A stretch of 64,000 bases of DNA, taken from NCBI RefSeq assembly GCF_937903345.1, contig NZ_CALCZQ010000031.1:62001-126000 (forward strand), written 5' to 3'. Position numbers and translations under genes: made by a program. How positions within the stretch are numbered: the stretch's first letter is position 1; the number at the start of each line of letters is the position of its first letter. The stretch comes from an uncultured Emticicia sp. (lineage in GTDB: Bacteria > Bacteroidota > Bacteroidia > Cytophagales > Spirosomataceae). This document shows, in pieces, positions 26,203 to 34,991 of the stretch. The notes beneath the pieces are model-generated. The model saw only the letters and a program-made list of their open reading frames with translations. It ran no database searches and was not told where the DNA came from.

Positions 26203-28311
26203 TTAATGTCTTTTAAAAATTCCAGCCAAATCAATAATGAATGAATATTCTATTGCTACTTCATTGAGTGAGGCAAATCTGCCTGATGCTCCGCCATGTC
26301 CAGCCTCCATATTTGTGTGCAACAATAATAGATTATTATTTGTTTTTAAAGTGCGAAGTTTGGCTACCCATTTGGCAGGTTCAAAATATTGAACTTGCGA
26401 ATCGTACAGTCCTGTGGTTACTAGCAAATTGGGATAATCCTTTGCCTCAACGTTGTCATAAGGCGAATAAGAAAGCATATATTCATAAAAATCTTTTTTT
26501 TTGGGGTTACCCCATTCTTCAAATTCACCAGTGGTGAGCGGAATAGTTTCATCGAGCATCGTTGTTACAACATCAACAAAGGGCACAGCTGCCACCACAC
26601 CACAATACAATTCTGGTCGAAGATTGATGATTGCTCCCATCAGAAGCCCGCCGGCACTTCCTCCACGTGCAAATAGTTTTTCTGGGCTACAATATTTGTT
26701 TTTTATAAGAAAATCTGAACAGTCGATGAAATCATAGAAAGTATTCATTTTCTTTAACATTTTTCCATTTTCGTACCATTCTCTACCCATTTCTTGTCCT
26801 CCTCTGATATGAGCAATTGCATATACAAAACCACGATCGAGCAAACTTAAGCGACTTGAACCAAAAGTTGCATCGGTTGAATAGCCGTAAGAGCCATAAG
26901 AATACTGTAAAAGTGGTGCTGAGCCATCAAGTTTTGTATCTTTTTGATAAACTATTGAAACAGGTACTTTTGCCCCATCACGCATAGTCACGAAAACCCT
27001 TTCGGAAACATAGTTTTCTTTATCAAATCCGCCTAAAATCGTTTGTTGTTTCTTTAATTCTTTGGTTTGGGTGTTCATGTCATAATCAAATGTTGAGTTT
27101 GGAGTAGTCAATGAAGTATAGCTGTAACGAAGAATATTGGTATTAAAACTTGGATTTGAGCCTATGTTTGCATCGTAAGTGGGCTCATCAAAATTAAGGT
27201 AATGCTCCAAATTTGTAGTATGATTAATGATTCGAATTTGGCTAAGCCCTTGGCTTTTCTCTTGAACAACCAAATGATTTTTGAAAACCTCAATTCCTTC
27301 CAAATAAACCTCTGGACGATGCTTAATAACGATTTGCCACTTAGATTTATCGCAGGTTTCATGCTCATTTACTTCCATCAATTTGAAGTTAAAAGCATTG
27401 TCGCTATTGGTTCTTACGTAAAATTTGTTCTCAAAATGCTCAATATCGTATTCGAGTCCATGCTCACGAGGATGAAACGTTTTGAATTTACCTGTAAGAT
27501 TATCAGCTTCCAAAAGTTGATATTCTGATGAAATTCCATTGTGGTCGCTAACAATAGCAATATATTTTTTTGATTTCATTCGATATAGACCCATATAATA
27601 TTGGTTATCTTTTTCTTCATAAACCAAAACATCAGCTTTTACGTCAGTTCCCAAAATATGTCTCCAAACTTGATAGCCCAAAAGGGTCTTTTGGTCACGC
27701 AAAATGTAGAAAAAGGTCTTATTATCGGCCGCCCAAGCGTAGCTTCCACCTTCGGTATTTTTGATTTTATCTTTATAAACTTGGCCAGTTTTCAGATTTT
27801 TAAATCTAACAGTATAGTTTCTTCTGCTTATTGAATCTACACCGAACGCAATAATTTCATCGTTATCTGTAATTTCGTAGCCACCGATATTGAAATACTT
27901 TTTGCCTTTACCCATTTTATTGCCATTAAGTAGTATTTCTTCTGCTTCATCAAGGGTGTGGTATTCTAGGCTTTCTTTTCTTCGGCAATAAATCGGGTAT
28001 TCGCCACCTTCAACATATTTTACATAATAAAAGTATTCACCATTTTTTACAGCAACAGACTCATCATGCTCTTTGATTCGACCCTTCATTTCCTCAAAGA
28101 GTTTTTCTTGTAAAGGCTTCACTGGCGACATGATTTTTTCTAAATATTCGTTTTCTGAATTCAGATAAGCAATTACATCGGGATTTTTGGGGTCGTTGAG
28201 CCAATAATAATTATCAATACGCGTATGGTTGTGAGTGACTATCTCTTTTGGCTTAACTTGTACAGTGGGAGCTGTTATCCCAATGGTTTTCATATTTGAA
28301 TGGATACTCAT
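26203..28311 (-). CDS. ptrB: S9 family oligopeptidase B-like prolyl oligopeptidase
   Basis: About 702 residues from the ATG at 28311 (a second ATG six codons in, at 28293, is also possible). Oligopeptidase B cuts short peptides after basic residues in the cytoplasm. A beta-propeller lid covers roughly the first 400 residues (RIDNYYWLNDPKNPDV, a typical opening). The C-terminal hydrolase has the serine in ARGGSAGGLLMG, aspartate in TTGLYDSQVQYFEPAKW and histidine in MEAGHGGASGRF. There is no signal peptide. A TACTTTTG box (28379-28372) upstream argues against the longest frame from 28374. Confidence 0.93.
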   Translation of the reverse strand: MSIHSNMKTIGITAPTVQVKPKEIVTHNHTRIDNYYWLNDPKNPDVIAYLNSENEYLEKIMSPVKPLQEKLFEEMKGRIKEHDESVAVKNGEYFYYVKYVEGGEYPIYCRRKESLEYHTLDEAEEILLNGNKMGKGKKYFNIGGYEITDNDEIIAFGVDSISRRNYTVRFKNLKTGQVYKDKIKNTEGGSYAWAADNKTFFYILRDQKTLLGYQVWRHILGTDVKADVLVYEEKDNQYYMGLYRMKSKKYIAIVSDHNGISSEYQLLEADNLTGKFKTFHPREHGLEYDIEHFENKFYVRTNSDNAFNFKLMEVNEHETCDKSKWQIVIKHRPEVYLEGIEVFKNHLVVQEKSQGLSQIRIINHTTNLEHYLNFDEPTYDANIGSNPSFNTNILRYSYTSLTTPNSTFDYDMNTQTKELKKQQTILGGFDKENYVSERVFVTMRDGAKVPVSIVYQKDTKLDGSAPLLQYSYGSYGYSTDATFGSSRLSLLDRGFVYAIAHIRGGQEMGREWYENGKMLKKMNTFYDFIDCSDFLIKNKYCSPEKLFARGGSAGGLLMGAIINLRPELYCGVVAAVPFVDVVTTMLDETIPLTTGEFEEWGNPKKKDFYEYMLSYSPYDNVEAKDYPNLLVTTGLYDSQVQYFEPAKWVAKLRTLKTNNNLLLLHTNMEAGHGGASGRFASLNEVAIEYSFIIDLAGIFKRH

Positions 28312-28713
28312 ATATTTATGAAAAATATTTTCTAATATTGATATTTGTGAAACATTATAAAAAAAACATAACAAAAGTAAGGCATATCCTGTATCGTTTG
28401 GTTAAAACTATTATAATATATGAAGATATTGCATCAGATTTTTATACTCGAAACGGAGGAATGTGCTAATGAGGCATACCTAACAACTTAGGTTTTCAAA
28501 AATTATCTGCGAAAATCTATGTTTATTTTTTCAGTTTCATTGGTTGCAATTTTACGTTTTTAATTCCGAAAAATATATTGATCGAAAATACTGTTTGATG
28601 GAAAAATAAAGACATTTTAAAGAAAAATAAAAAAAATAACGATTTTTACAATTAATATTACATATAGAATACAAAATCATCGTCTATAAAAATTATAACC
28701 ATCCAAAAATCTT
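28312..28713. other. divergent intergenic region
   Basis: No gene seen. It holds the leaders of ptrB and the M28 peptidase, a minus-strand TACTTTTG box (28379-28372), and a perfect small palindrome ACCTAA-CAAC-TTAGGT at 28478-28493 that could be an operator. The rest is AT-rich without coding features. Confidence 0.5.
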
Positions 28714-30195
28714 ATGAAAAAACAGAGTTTTGTTATAATAATTTTAGTAATTATTTCCGCTCTTTCTTCGTTTAAAATAAAACGAGATAGTCTTGAAGAA
28801 GTTTTTATTAAAATCAACCAAGATGTTCTTTATCGTGGTCGTTCGTACGAAACGCTTGGCGAAGCAACATCTTCAATCGGTCATCGTCTTACAGGAAGCA
28901 CTAATGGCAAAAAAGCTGAAGAATATTCTTTTAAACTATTTAAGGAATATGGTTTTGTAGATGTAAAGTATCTGCCTTTTGAGGTTGAATCTTGGGCGAG
29001 AGATACCGTAAGTTTGGCAATCGTACCAAAAGGCAGTGATAACTTTCGTGATGTGGAGGTTGTAGCTTTGGCACATTCGCCAGTTTCTTCGCATTTACAA
29101 GGGTCAATTATTGATTGTGGAGACGGAATAGAGTCTGATTTTGAAAAAGTAAAAGCTGAAATAAAAGGCAAAATTGCTTTGTTCAACATCAATATTCAAT
29201 CGACAGAAAACAAGGGAAAGAAGAATTTGCACCGTTCTGAGAAAACGGCTTTAGCCATCAAATATGGTGCTTCGGGCGTAATTATTGCCAATGCAGTTGA
29301 TGGAGGAGTGCTTTTGACAGGAACGGCTTCGGTAACGGGCGAGTTGATTCCGATTCCAGCCGTTTGTATTTCGGTTGAAAGTGGTAAGGCGATTCGTAAG
29401 TGGATAAAAGACGAACCAAATCTTTTGGCAGTCATTGATATGCGAAATTTCAGCCGACCGATCAGAGCACGAAATGTAATTGCGACTCTTCCAGGAAGTT
29501 CAAAAAAATATAAAAAGGAAAAAATCATTATAGGCGGTCACTTAGATTCATGGGATTTAGCCACAGGTGCAATGGATAATGGAATTGGTTCGTTCACGAT
29601 TTTAGATATTGCGAGAGTTTTTCAATCTCTCAATCTTCGACCAAAACGCACCATTGAGTTTGTGATGTTTATGGGTGAAGAACAAGGCTTGCTCGGCTCG
29701 AAAGCGATGGTAAAAAAATATAAAGAAGAAGGTAAAATAGACCAAGTTCAGCTAATGGTCAACCTAGATATGGTCAATAACGCGAAAGGATTCAATGCGA
29801 TGGGTCGCCCCGAATTACGTAAGTTTTTTGATGAAATCGGTAAAAAAATCAAAGAAGTTGACTCAACTTTTACAAACGTAAATCCAAATTCTGCAGGTTT
29901 ACATTCTGACCATCAGCCATTTATGATAGAAGGCGTTCCAGTTTGTTCGCCGTCGGGAAGTTTTCCTGTAAAAGCCTATAATTGTTACCACGCAAATTGC
30001 GATCGATTCGATTTGATTGATAAAAAACAAATCGGTAACAACGTTCGTTTTACCGCAATGATGCTTTATGCTTTGGCCGAGGCCGAGGCTTTACCAGTGA
30101 AAAAAATGAACGACCAAGAAACCAAAGAGTTTTTGATAAAACAAAACCTCAAAAATGAATTGATTATTGGTAAAGAATGGCGTTGGGAACAATAA
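28714..30195 (+). CDS. M28 family zinc aminopeptidase with PA domain, secreted
   Basis: 493 residues: a signal peptide (MKKQSFVIIILVIISALSSF), a protease-associated region (about 115-260), and the M28 domain with the zinc ligands HLDSWD, DNG in GAMDNGIGS, EE in FMGEEQGLLGS, and later MVNLDMVNNAKG and HSDHQPF. Together these form a di-zinc exopeptidase that acts outside the inner membrane, probably on peptides. It stands alone before comM. The sequence after the stop has an inverted repeat (about 30210-30273) which may end transcription. Confidence 0.93.
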   Translation: MKKQSFVIIILVIISALSSFKIKRDSLEEVFIKINQDVLYRGRSYETLGEATSSIGHRLTGSTNGKKAEEYSFKLFKEYGFVDVKYLPFEVESWARDTVSLAIVPKGSDNFRDVEVVALAHSPVSSHLQGSIIDCGDGIESDFEKVKAEIKGKIALFNINIQSTENKGKKNLHRSEKTALAIKYGASGVIIANAVDGGVLLTGTASVTGELIPIPAVCISVESGKAIRKWIKDEPNLLAVIDMRNFSRPIRARNVIATLPGSSKKYKKEKIIIGGHLDSWDLATGAMDNGIGSFTILDIARVFQSLNLRPKRTIEFVMFMGEEQGLLGSKAMVKKYKEEGKIDQVQLMVNLDMVNNAKGFNAMGRPELRKFFDEIGKKIKEVDSTFTNVNPNSAGLHSDHQPFMIEGVPVCSPSGSFPVKAYNCYHANCDRFDLIDKKQIGNNVRFTAMMLYALAEAEALPVKKMNDQETKEFLIKQNLKNELIIGKEWRWEQ

Positions 30196-30304
30196 CATTT
30201 AGGTTATAGGAGTTAGGCACTAGCTTTTAGGTTGTTCAAATTTTTTTAAAAAAACTAATACCTAAATCCTATTTCCAAATTAATTTTTCAAAAATCACAA
30301 ACTT

Positions 30305-31846
30305 ATGCTGTCAAAAACCTTCGGAGCTGCTGTTTATGGCGTAGATGCAACTTTAATAACGGTTGAAGTGAGTGTTGTGCAAGGCACAGGAATGGCAATT
30401 GTTGGCTTGCCAGATGGGGCAGTTAAAGAAAGCCAACAAAGAGTAGATGCCGCCCTAAAAAATTGCAATTATCAGATTTCTCGTCAAAAAACGGTTATAA
30501 ATCTTGCTCCTGCCGATATTCGTAAAGAAGGCTCGGCTTACGATTTGCCCATGGCTCTGGGGCTTTTGGCGGTTTCGGGACAAATCAGAACTACCAAAAA
30601 CTTAGAAGAATATGTTATTTTGGGCGAACTGGCCTTAGATGGTACACTTCGCCCAATCAAAGGTGTTTTACCGATTGCCATTGAAGCTCGACGAAATAAG
30701 CTTAAAGGTTTTATTCTTCCTGCCGAAAACGCAATGGAAGCTTCGATTGTCAATGCCTTAGATATTATTCCTGTGAATACACTTACCGAAGCCATTGAGT
30801 TTCTGACAGGTGCAAAAGAAATAGAACCATTAGTTACCGACACGAGAGATATTTTCTTTAATTCGGTTGGCGAATACGATGCTGATTTCTCGCACGTACA
30901 GGGGCAGGAAAACATCAAGCGAGCCATGGAAATTGCCGCTGCTGGCGGACATAACGTAATTATGATTGGCCCTCCAGGAGCAGGAAAAACGATGCTGGCT
31001 AAACGTTTACCGTCTATTTTACCTTCACTCACACTTCACGAAGCTCTTGAAACAACCAAAATTCATTCGGTCGCAGGAAAATTGGGTGTAAAAGCTTCAT
31101 TGGTTGCTCGCCGACCGTTTCGTTCGCCGCACCACACAATTTCCGATGCTGCTTTGGTAGGCGGTGGAAGTTTTCCACAACCCGGAGAAATATCTTTGGC
31201 TCATAATGGCGTTTTGTTTTTGGATGAATTACCCGAATTTAAGCGAACTGTGCTGGAAGTCATGCGTCAGCCACTTGAAGAGCGAAAAGTAGTTATTTCA
31301 CGTACCAAGCAAGCGGTTGAATTCCCTTCAAATTTTATGTTGGTGGCAAGTATGAATCCTTGTCCGTGTGGGTATTATAATCATCCCGAAAAAGAATGTT
31401 CTTGCCCACCTGGAACGGTTGGTAAATATCTCAATAAAATCTCAGGCCCGCTTCTCGATAGAATTGATTTGCACGTAGAAGTTACACCTGTAAGTTTTGA
31501 CCAAATTGCTTCTACTCGAAAAAATGAATCTTCTGCCGAAATTCGAGAAAGAGTAATAAAAGCACGAGAAATTCAGACGAAACGTTTTGAGAATTATTCA
31601 GAAATACACTCAAACGCCATGATGCCGCCCGAAATGGTAAAAGAAATCTGTGATATTGGTGAGGCGGGAAAGGCACTTCTCAAAAAGGCAATGGAACGCC
31701 TCGGACTTTCGGCACGTGCCTACGACCGTATTTTGAAAGTCAGCCGAACAATTGCCGATTTGGCAGGAACTGAGGAAATCAGAATCGAGCATTTAGCCGA
31801 GGCAATTCAGTACCGTAGTTTGGATAGAGAGAATTGGGCGGGGTGA
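30305..31846 (+). CDS. comM: YifB/ComM family Mg-chelatase-like AAA ATPase
   Basis: 513 residues. ComM is a hexameric helicase that promotes branch migration during natural transformation in Vibrio; the same role in Bacteroidota is inferred. N-terminal ATP-protease-like domain (MAIVGLPDGAVKESQQRV), Walker A GPPGAGKTML, Walker B LFLDELPEF, sensor region VASMNPCPCGYY with the cysteine group CPCG...CSCPPG, and RIDLHVEV. The C-terminal Mg-chelatase-like domain (LSARAYDRILKVSRTIADL) is complete. It is followed 140 bases later by a thioredoxin gene on the same strand. Confidence 0.95.
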   Translation: MLSKTFGAAVYGVDATLITVEVSVVQGTGMAIVGLPDGAVKESQQRVDAALKNCNYQISRQKTVINLAPADIRKEGSAYDLPMALGLLAVSGQIRTTKNLEEYVILGELALDGTLRPIKGVLPIAIEARRNKLKGFILPAENAMEASIVNALDIIPVNTLTEAIEFLTGAKEIEPLVTDTRDIFFNSVGEYDADFSHVQGQENIKRAMEIAAAGGHNVIMIGPPGAGKTMLAKRLPSILPSLTLHEALETTKIHSVAGKLGVKASLVARRPFRSPHHTISDAALVGGGSFPQPGEISLAHNGVLFLDELPEFKRTVLEVMRQPLEERKVVISRTKQAVEFPSNFMLVASMNPCPCGYYNHPEKECSCPPGTVGKYLNKISGPLLDRIDLHVEVTPVSFDQIASTRKNESSAEIRERVIKAREIQTKRFENYSEIHSNAMMPPEMVKEICDIGEAGKALLKKAMERLGLSARAYDRILKVSRTIADLAGTEEIRIEHLAEAIQYRSLDRENWAG

Positions 31847-31985
31847 GGAGACTTTCATTTTTGGCCTAAATCTTGCTTTTTCAACAGCAAAGAAACTAAA
31901 AACTTGTTTCCGTACGTTATTAACATCAATTATTAACCTTTCACACGAAAGCCTTTTGGGCAGTCGGGAAAAAACTAATACTAAA

Positions 31986-32426
31986 ATGAAGAAAACCGTT
32001 TTTGTTGCTCTCATTGGCCTATTTTTCAGCGTAGAAACTTATGCTCAACATAGTAAAAGTACCACAGGTATAAAATTTACCGAAGCATCTTGGAAAAAAA
32101 TTGTTGACAAAGCGAAAGCTGAAAAGAAACTTATCTTTATGGATGCCTACACGACTTGGTGCGGACCTTGTAAAATGCTTCAATCAAGGGTTTTTCCTGA
32201 TAAAAATTTAGGAGAATTTTTCAACCAAAACTTTGTCAATGCCGCCATTGATATGGAAACCGACGAAGGTGTAAGACTTTCGAGTATATATGAGGTTCAA
32301 GGTTATCCGTCATTATTTTTCATCGACCCAAATAATGGTAAAGTAGTAAAAATGTTTTTGGGTTATACCGAAATCGACCAATTATTAGGTGCTGGGAAGA
32401 AATTGGTGGCGAAGAGAAAGGTATAA
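31986..32426 (+). CDS. secreted thioredoxin-family protein
   Basis: 146 residues from the ATG at 31986. A signal peptide (MKKTVFVALIGLFFSVETYAQ) is followed by a thioredoxin fold with the active site TTWCGPCKML and the cis-proline loop VQGYPSLFF. It likely works as a periplasmic thiol oxidoreductase. The longer frame from 31956 is not a signal peptide. Two overlapping hairpins follow the stop. Confidence 0.92.
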   Translation: MKKTVFVALIGLFFSVETYAQHSKSTTGIKFTEASWKKIVDKAKAEKKLIFMDAYTTWCGPCKMLQSRVFPDKNLGEFFNQNFVNAAIDMETDEGVRLSSIYEVQGYPSLFFIDPNNGKVVKMFLGYTEIDQLLGAGKKLVAKRKV

Positions 32427-32485
32427 TTTCTTAAATACCTTGATATTTAAGAAAAAGAGAAGACATTATGTGTTTTCTCTTTTTT
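32427..32485 (+). terminator. two overlapping hairpins, the second terminator-like
   Basis: Hairpin 1: TTTCTTAAAT (32427-32436) and ATTTAAGAAA (32445-32454). Hairpin 2: AAAAAGAGAA (32452-32461) and TTCTCTTTTT (32475-32484). They share three bases, so they hinder each other; hairpin 2 runs into T residues. Confidence 0.72.
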
Positions 32486-32564
32486 GTTGGAAGCAATTTG
32501 TATAAAACCTTTTGCTTTCAAAAAACGTTTGAATCCTTATATACATTAAATTCTTAATACTCAA

Positions 32565-33410
32565 ATGAAAAAACTCTTTTTTACCCTTGCCTTAGCAAGT
32601 ATTTCAACGTTTAGCTTCTCACAAAGTTGTTGCGAATTAGTTTTTGCAAGTAACGATGGTAACATGGGCGTTTTTGCTTCCGATAAAGCTTTTATCGCCT
32701 CTCACTTGGCACCAATTGTTTACAAACATACAAGTGAAGTTGGTGGTAAAATGACTGAATTCTCAACGCCAGACGGTAAAAAAGCCAATGCGTATTTCGT
32801 AAAAGCAAAAAAGAACTCTAATAAATGGCTTTTTGTCTATCAAGAATGGTGGGGATTAAACGACCACATCAAACGCCAAGCTGATATGTTTTATAACGAT
32901 TTAGGCGGAAAAGTAAATGTTTTGGCTCTTGATATGTACGATGGAAAAGTGGCAACTGATGCAAGTGAAGCAGGAAAATACATGCAAGGTGTTGTAGAAG
33001 CTCGTCTCGAAAACATTGTACAAGGTGGTTTACAGTTTGCTGGTAAAAAAGCGAAAGTTGCTAACGTAGGTTGGTGCTTTGGTGGTAGCTGGTCATTAAA
33101 ATCGGCAATCATTGGTGGAAAACAAACTATTGGCTCAGTAATGTACTACGGAATGCCAGTAAAAGACGTAGAAAAACTAAAAACATTGAATACCGATGTA
33201 CTTGGTCTTTTTGCAACGGAAAAATGGATTTCAAAATCAGTGATTGAAGAATTTGCAGCCAACATGAAAACTGCTGGGAAATCGCTTAGCTACAAAATCT
33301 TTGAAGCCGAACACGCATTTGCCAATCCAAGCAATCCAAAATATGATGAAGCAAAAGCCAAAGAAGCCTATGCAATGGCTATTGAATATTTGAAAAAGAA
33401 ACTTTTGTAA
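32565..33410 (+). CDS. dienelactone hydrolase family protein, secreted
   Basis: 281 residues with a signal peptide (MKKLFFTLALASISTFSFSQ), then an alpha/beta-hydrolase of the dienelactone hydrolase type. The nucleophile is the cysteine in VGWCFGGSWS (Cys 171) and the histidine is in AEHAFANP (His 250). The usual third residue, aspartate in a G-K-D-x-W-I type loop, is not present: the segment reads LFATEKWIS (residues 215-222), one residue short, with only Glu 219 nearby. The enzyme may thus use another acid or be altered in activity. Substrate unknown. A strong terminator follows. Confidence 0.87.
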   Translation: MKKLFFTLALASISTFSFSQSCCELVFASNDGNMGVFASDKAFIASHLAPIVYKHTSEVGGKMTEFSTPDGKKANAYFVKAKKNSNKWLFVYQEWWGLNDHIKRQADMFYNDLGGKVNVLALDMYDGKVATDASEAGKYMQGVVEARLENIVQGGLQFAGKKAKVANVGWCFGGSWSLKSAIIGGKQTIGSVMYYGMPVKDVEKLKTLNTDVLGLFATEKWISKSVIEEFAANMKTAGKSLSYKIFEAEHAFANPSNPKYDEAKAKEAYAMAIEYLKKKLL

Positions 33411-33462
33411 AATCTATGGTGTGAACCGGGCGGCGGCCACATCCTGTTCGCTGTAAAAAACT

Positions 33463-33520
33463 AATGAGTTGTACTCAATTTTCGCTTTCAAAAGCAAAAA
33501 ATTGAATACAACTCATTTTT
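33463..33520. terminator. long, strong bidirectional-type terminator
   Basis: Outer arms AATGAGTTGTA and TACAACTCATT, then TCAATTTT and AAAATTGA, and an inner GCTTT/AAAGC; about 20 paired positions, followed by T7 on the plus strand. Confidence 0.92.
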
Positions 33521-33582
33521 TTATCAGCATATTTCTATAAATTCACTTCCTAAAATCGTCCAAACTAAAACCTCCCTAAACC

Positions 33583-34869
33583 ATGCCCTCACGCCGTAGT
33601 TTTTTAAGCAAGGCTGCCATGCTTGCAAGTACTTCTCTTGTTCCATCTTTAAAGGCTTTTTCAAAAGAAGAATTGCTTAATTTCGCTGCTTACAAACCAG
33701 AAAAATCAGCACTCGAACTGGCAAGCGACGAAGATTATTGGTGGCAAATTCAGCAAGCCTATACAGTTTCACCACAGATTATTAATCTAAACAACGGAGG
33801 TGTGAGCCCATCGCCGATGGTTGTACAAAATGCTGTTGACCGATACAACAAACTCGCCAACGAAGCACCAAGCTATTATATGTGGCGAATCATGGACCAA
33901 GGCCGTGAGCCATTGCGGGAAAACTTGGCAAAATATGCTGGCGTTTCACCCGAAGAAATAGCTATCAATCGAAATGCCACCGAAGCTATCGACACCGTTA
34001 TTATGGGGCTGCCTTTACAACGTGGTGACGAAATAGTTATGACTCGCTACGATTATCCAAATATGCTACACGCATGGCGGCAGAGAGAATTACGTGACGG
34101 CCTAAAAATCAATTATGTAGAACTCGATTTACCTGCCGAAGATGCTGACTTAATCGTCGAGAAATATGTCGAGCAAATGACCCCACGAACTAAAATTGTG
34201 CATATTACGCACATTATGAACTGGAATGGACAAGTTATTCCGGCTAAACGCATTGCTGAAGAAGCCCACATACGAGGTATCGAAGTTTTGGTTGATGGAG
34301 CTCATTCGTTTGCCCATCTCGAATATAAAATTCCTGAATTGGGGGCTGATTATTTCGGAACAAGTTTGCATAAATGGCTTTCGGCTCCCATTGGTTCGGG
34401 TATGCTTTGGATGAAAAAAGAAAAAATTAACAAGATTTTCCCACTCATTCCAAACGACAAGCCGAATGCTGATAATATCCGAAAATTTGAAAACCTCGGC
34501 ACTCGTCCATTTATGATTGAACAAGCCATTGGGCAAGCACTTAATTTTCAATTGGCTATCGGCAATGCGAGAAAAGAAGCCCGTTTACGTTTCTTAAAAG
34601 ATTATTGGGCAAAAGAGGCAAGCAAAATGCCAAAAATAAAAATGAATACATCGCTAAAACCCGAATTTTCGGGAGCATTGGCTCATTTTAGTGTTGAGGG
34701 CTTAGAAGCAGGAAAAATGGAAGGCGAATTGTTTGCTAAGTTTAAAATCCATACTTCGCCAACAAAATGGGAAAAATTGGATGGCGTAAGGGTTACACCA
34801 CACGTTTATACTTCAATCAGAGATTTAGATAGATTATTGGAAGGGATTAATTACTTAACAAAACTTTGA
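33583..34869 (+). CDS. class V aminotransferase (isopenicillin-N epimerase-like), Tat-type signal
   Basis: 428 residues. The start (PSRRSFLSKAAMLAST) has a twin-arginine motif, so the protein may be exported already folded with its cofactor. The pyridoxal-phosphate lysine is in GTSLHKWLSAPIGSGMLW, with VDGAHSFAHL before it, and the N-terminal LNNGGVSPSPMVVQ and IAINRNATEAIDTV segments are typical of class V enzymes near isopenicillin-N epimerase and cysteine desulfurases. Reaction unknown. Tat export of a PLP enzyme is unusual but seen in this phylum. Confidence 0.88.
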   Translation: MPSRRSFLSKAAMLASTSLVPSLKAFSKEELLNFAAYKPEKSALELASDEDYWWQIQQAYTVSPQIINLNNGGVSPSPMVVQNAVDRYNKLANEAPSYYMWRIMDQGREPLRENLAKYAGVSPEEIAINRNATEAIDTVIMGLPLQRGDEIVMTRYDYPNMLHAWRQRELRDGLKINYVELDLPAEDADLIVEKYVEQMTPRTKIVHITHIMNWNGQVIPAKRIAEEAHIRGIEVLVDGAHSFAHLEYKIPELGADYFGTSLHKWLSAPIGSGMLWMKKEKINKIFPLIPNDKPNADNIRKFENLGTRPFMIEQAIGQALNFQLAIGNARKEARLRFLKDYWAKEASKMPKIKMNTSLKPEFSGALAHFSVEGLEAGKMEGELFAKFKIHTSPTKWEKLDGVRVTPHVYTSIRDLDRLLEGINYLTKL

Positions 34870-34907
34870 ATGCCGAAGCAGTCGAAGCCACAGATTCTTA
34901 AATCTTT

Positions 34908-34952
34908 AAAATATTAGTATGCTTGCATACTAATATTTTTTATATAACTTTG
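34908..34952 (+). promoter_or_regulatory. acyl-CoA dehydrogenase promoter inside a 32-bp palindrome
   Basis: AAAATATTAGTATGC (34908-34922), TT, GCATACTAATATTTT (34925-34939) is a perfect palindrome with 15-base arms. The TTG at its centre (34923-34925), 19 bases, and TAACTTTG (34945-34952) make a full Bacteroidota promoter, 40 bases before the ATG. A repressor dimer bound here would cover the -33 element. It can also fold as a terminator of the preceding gene. Confidence 0.75.
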
Positions 34953-34991
34953 TCTGCATCAACATCATTCACTACAAAATCAAGTAATCCT

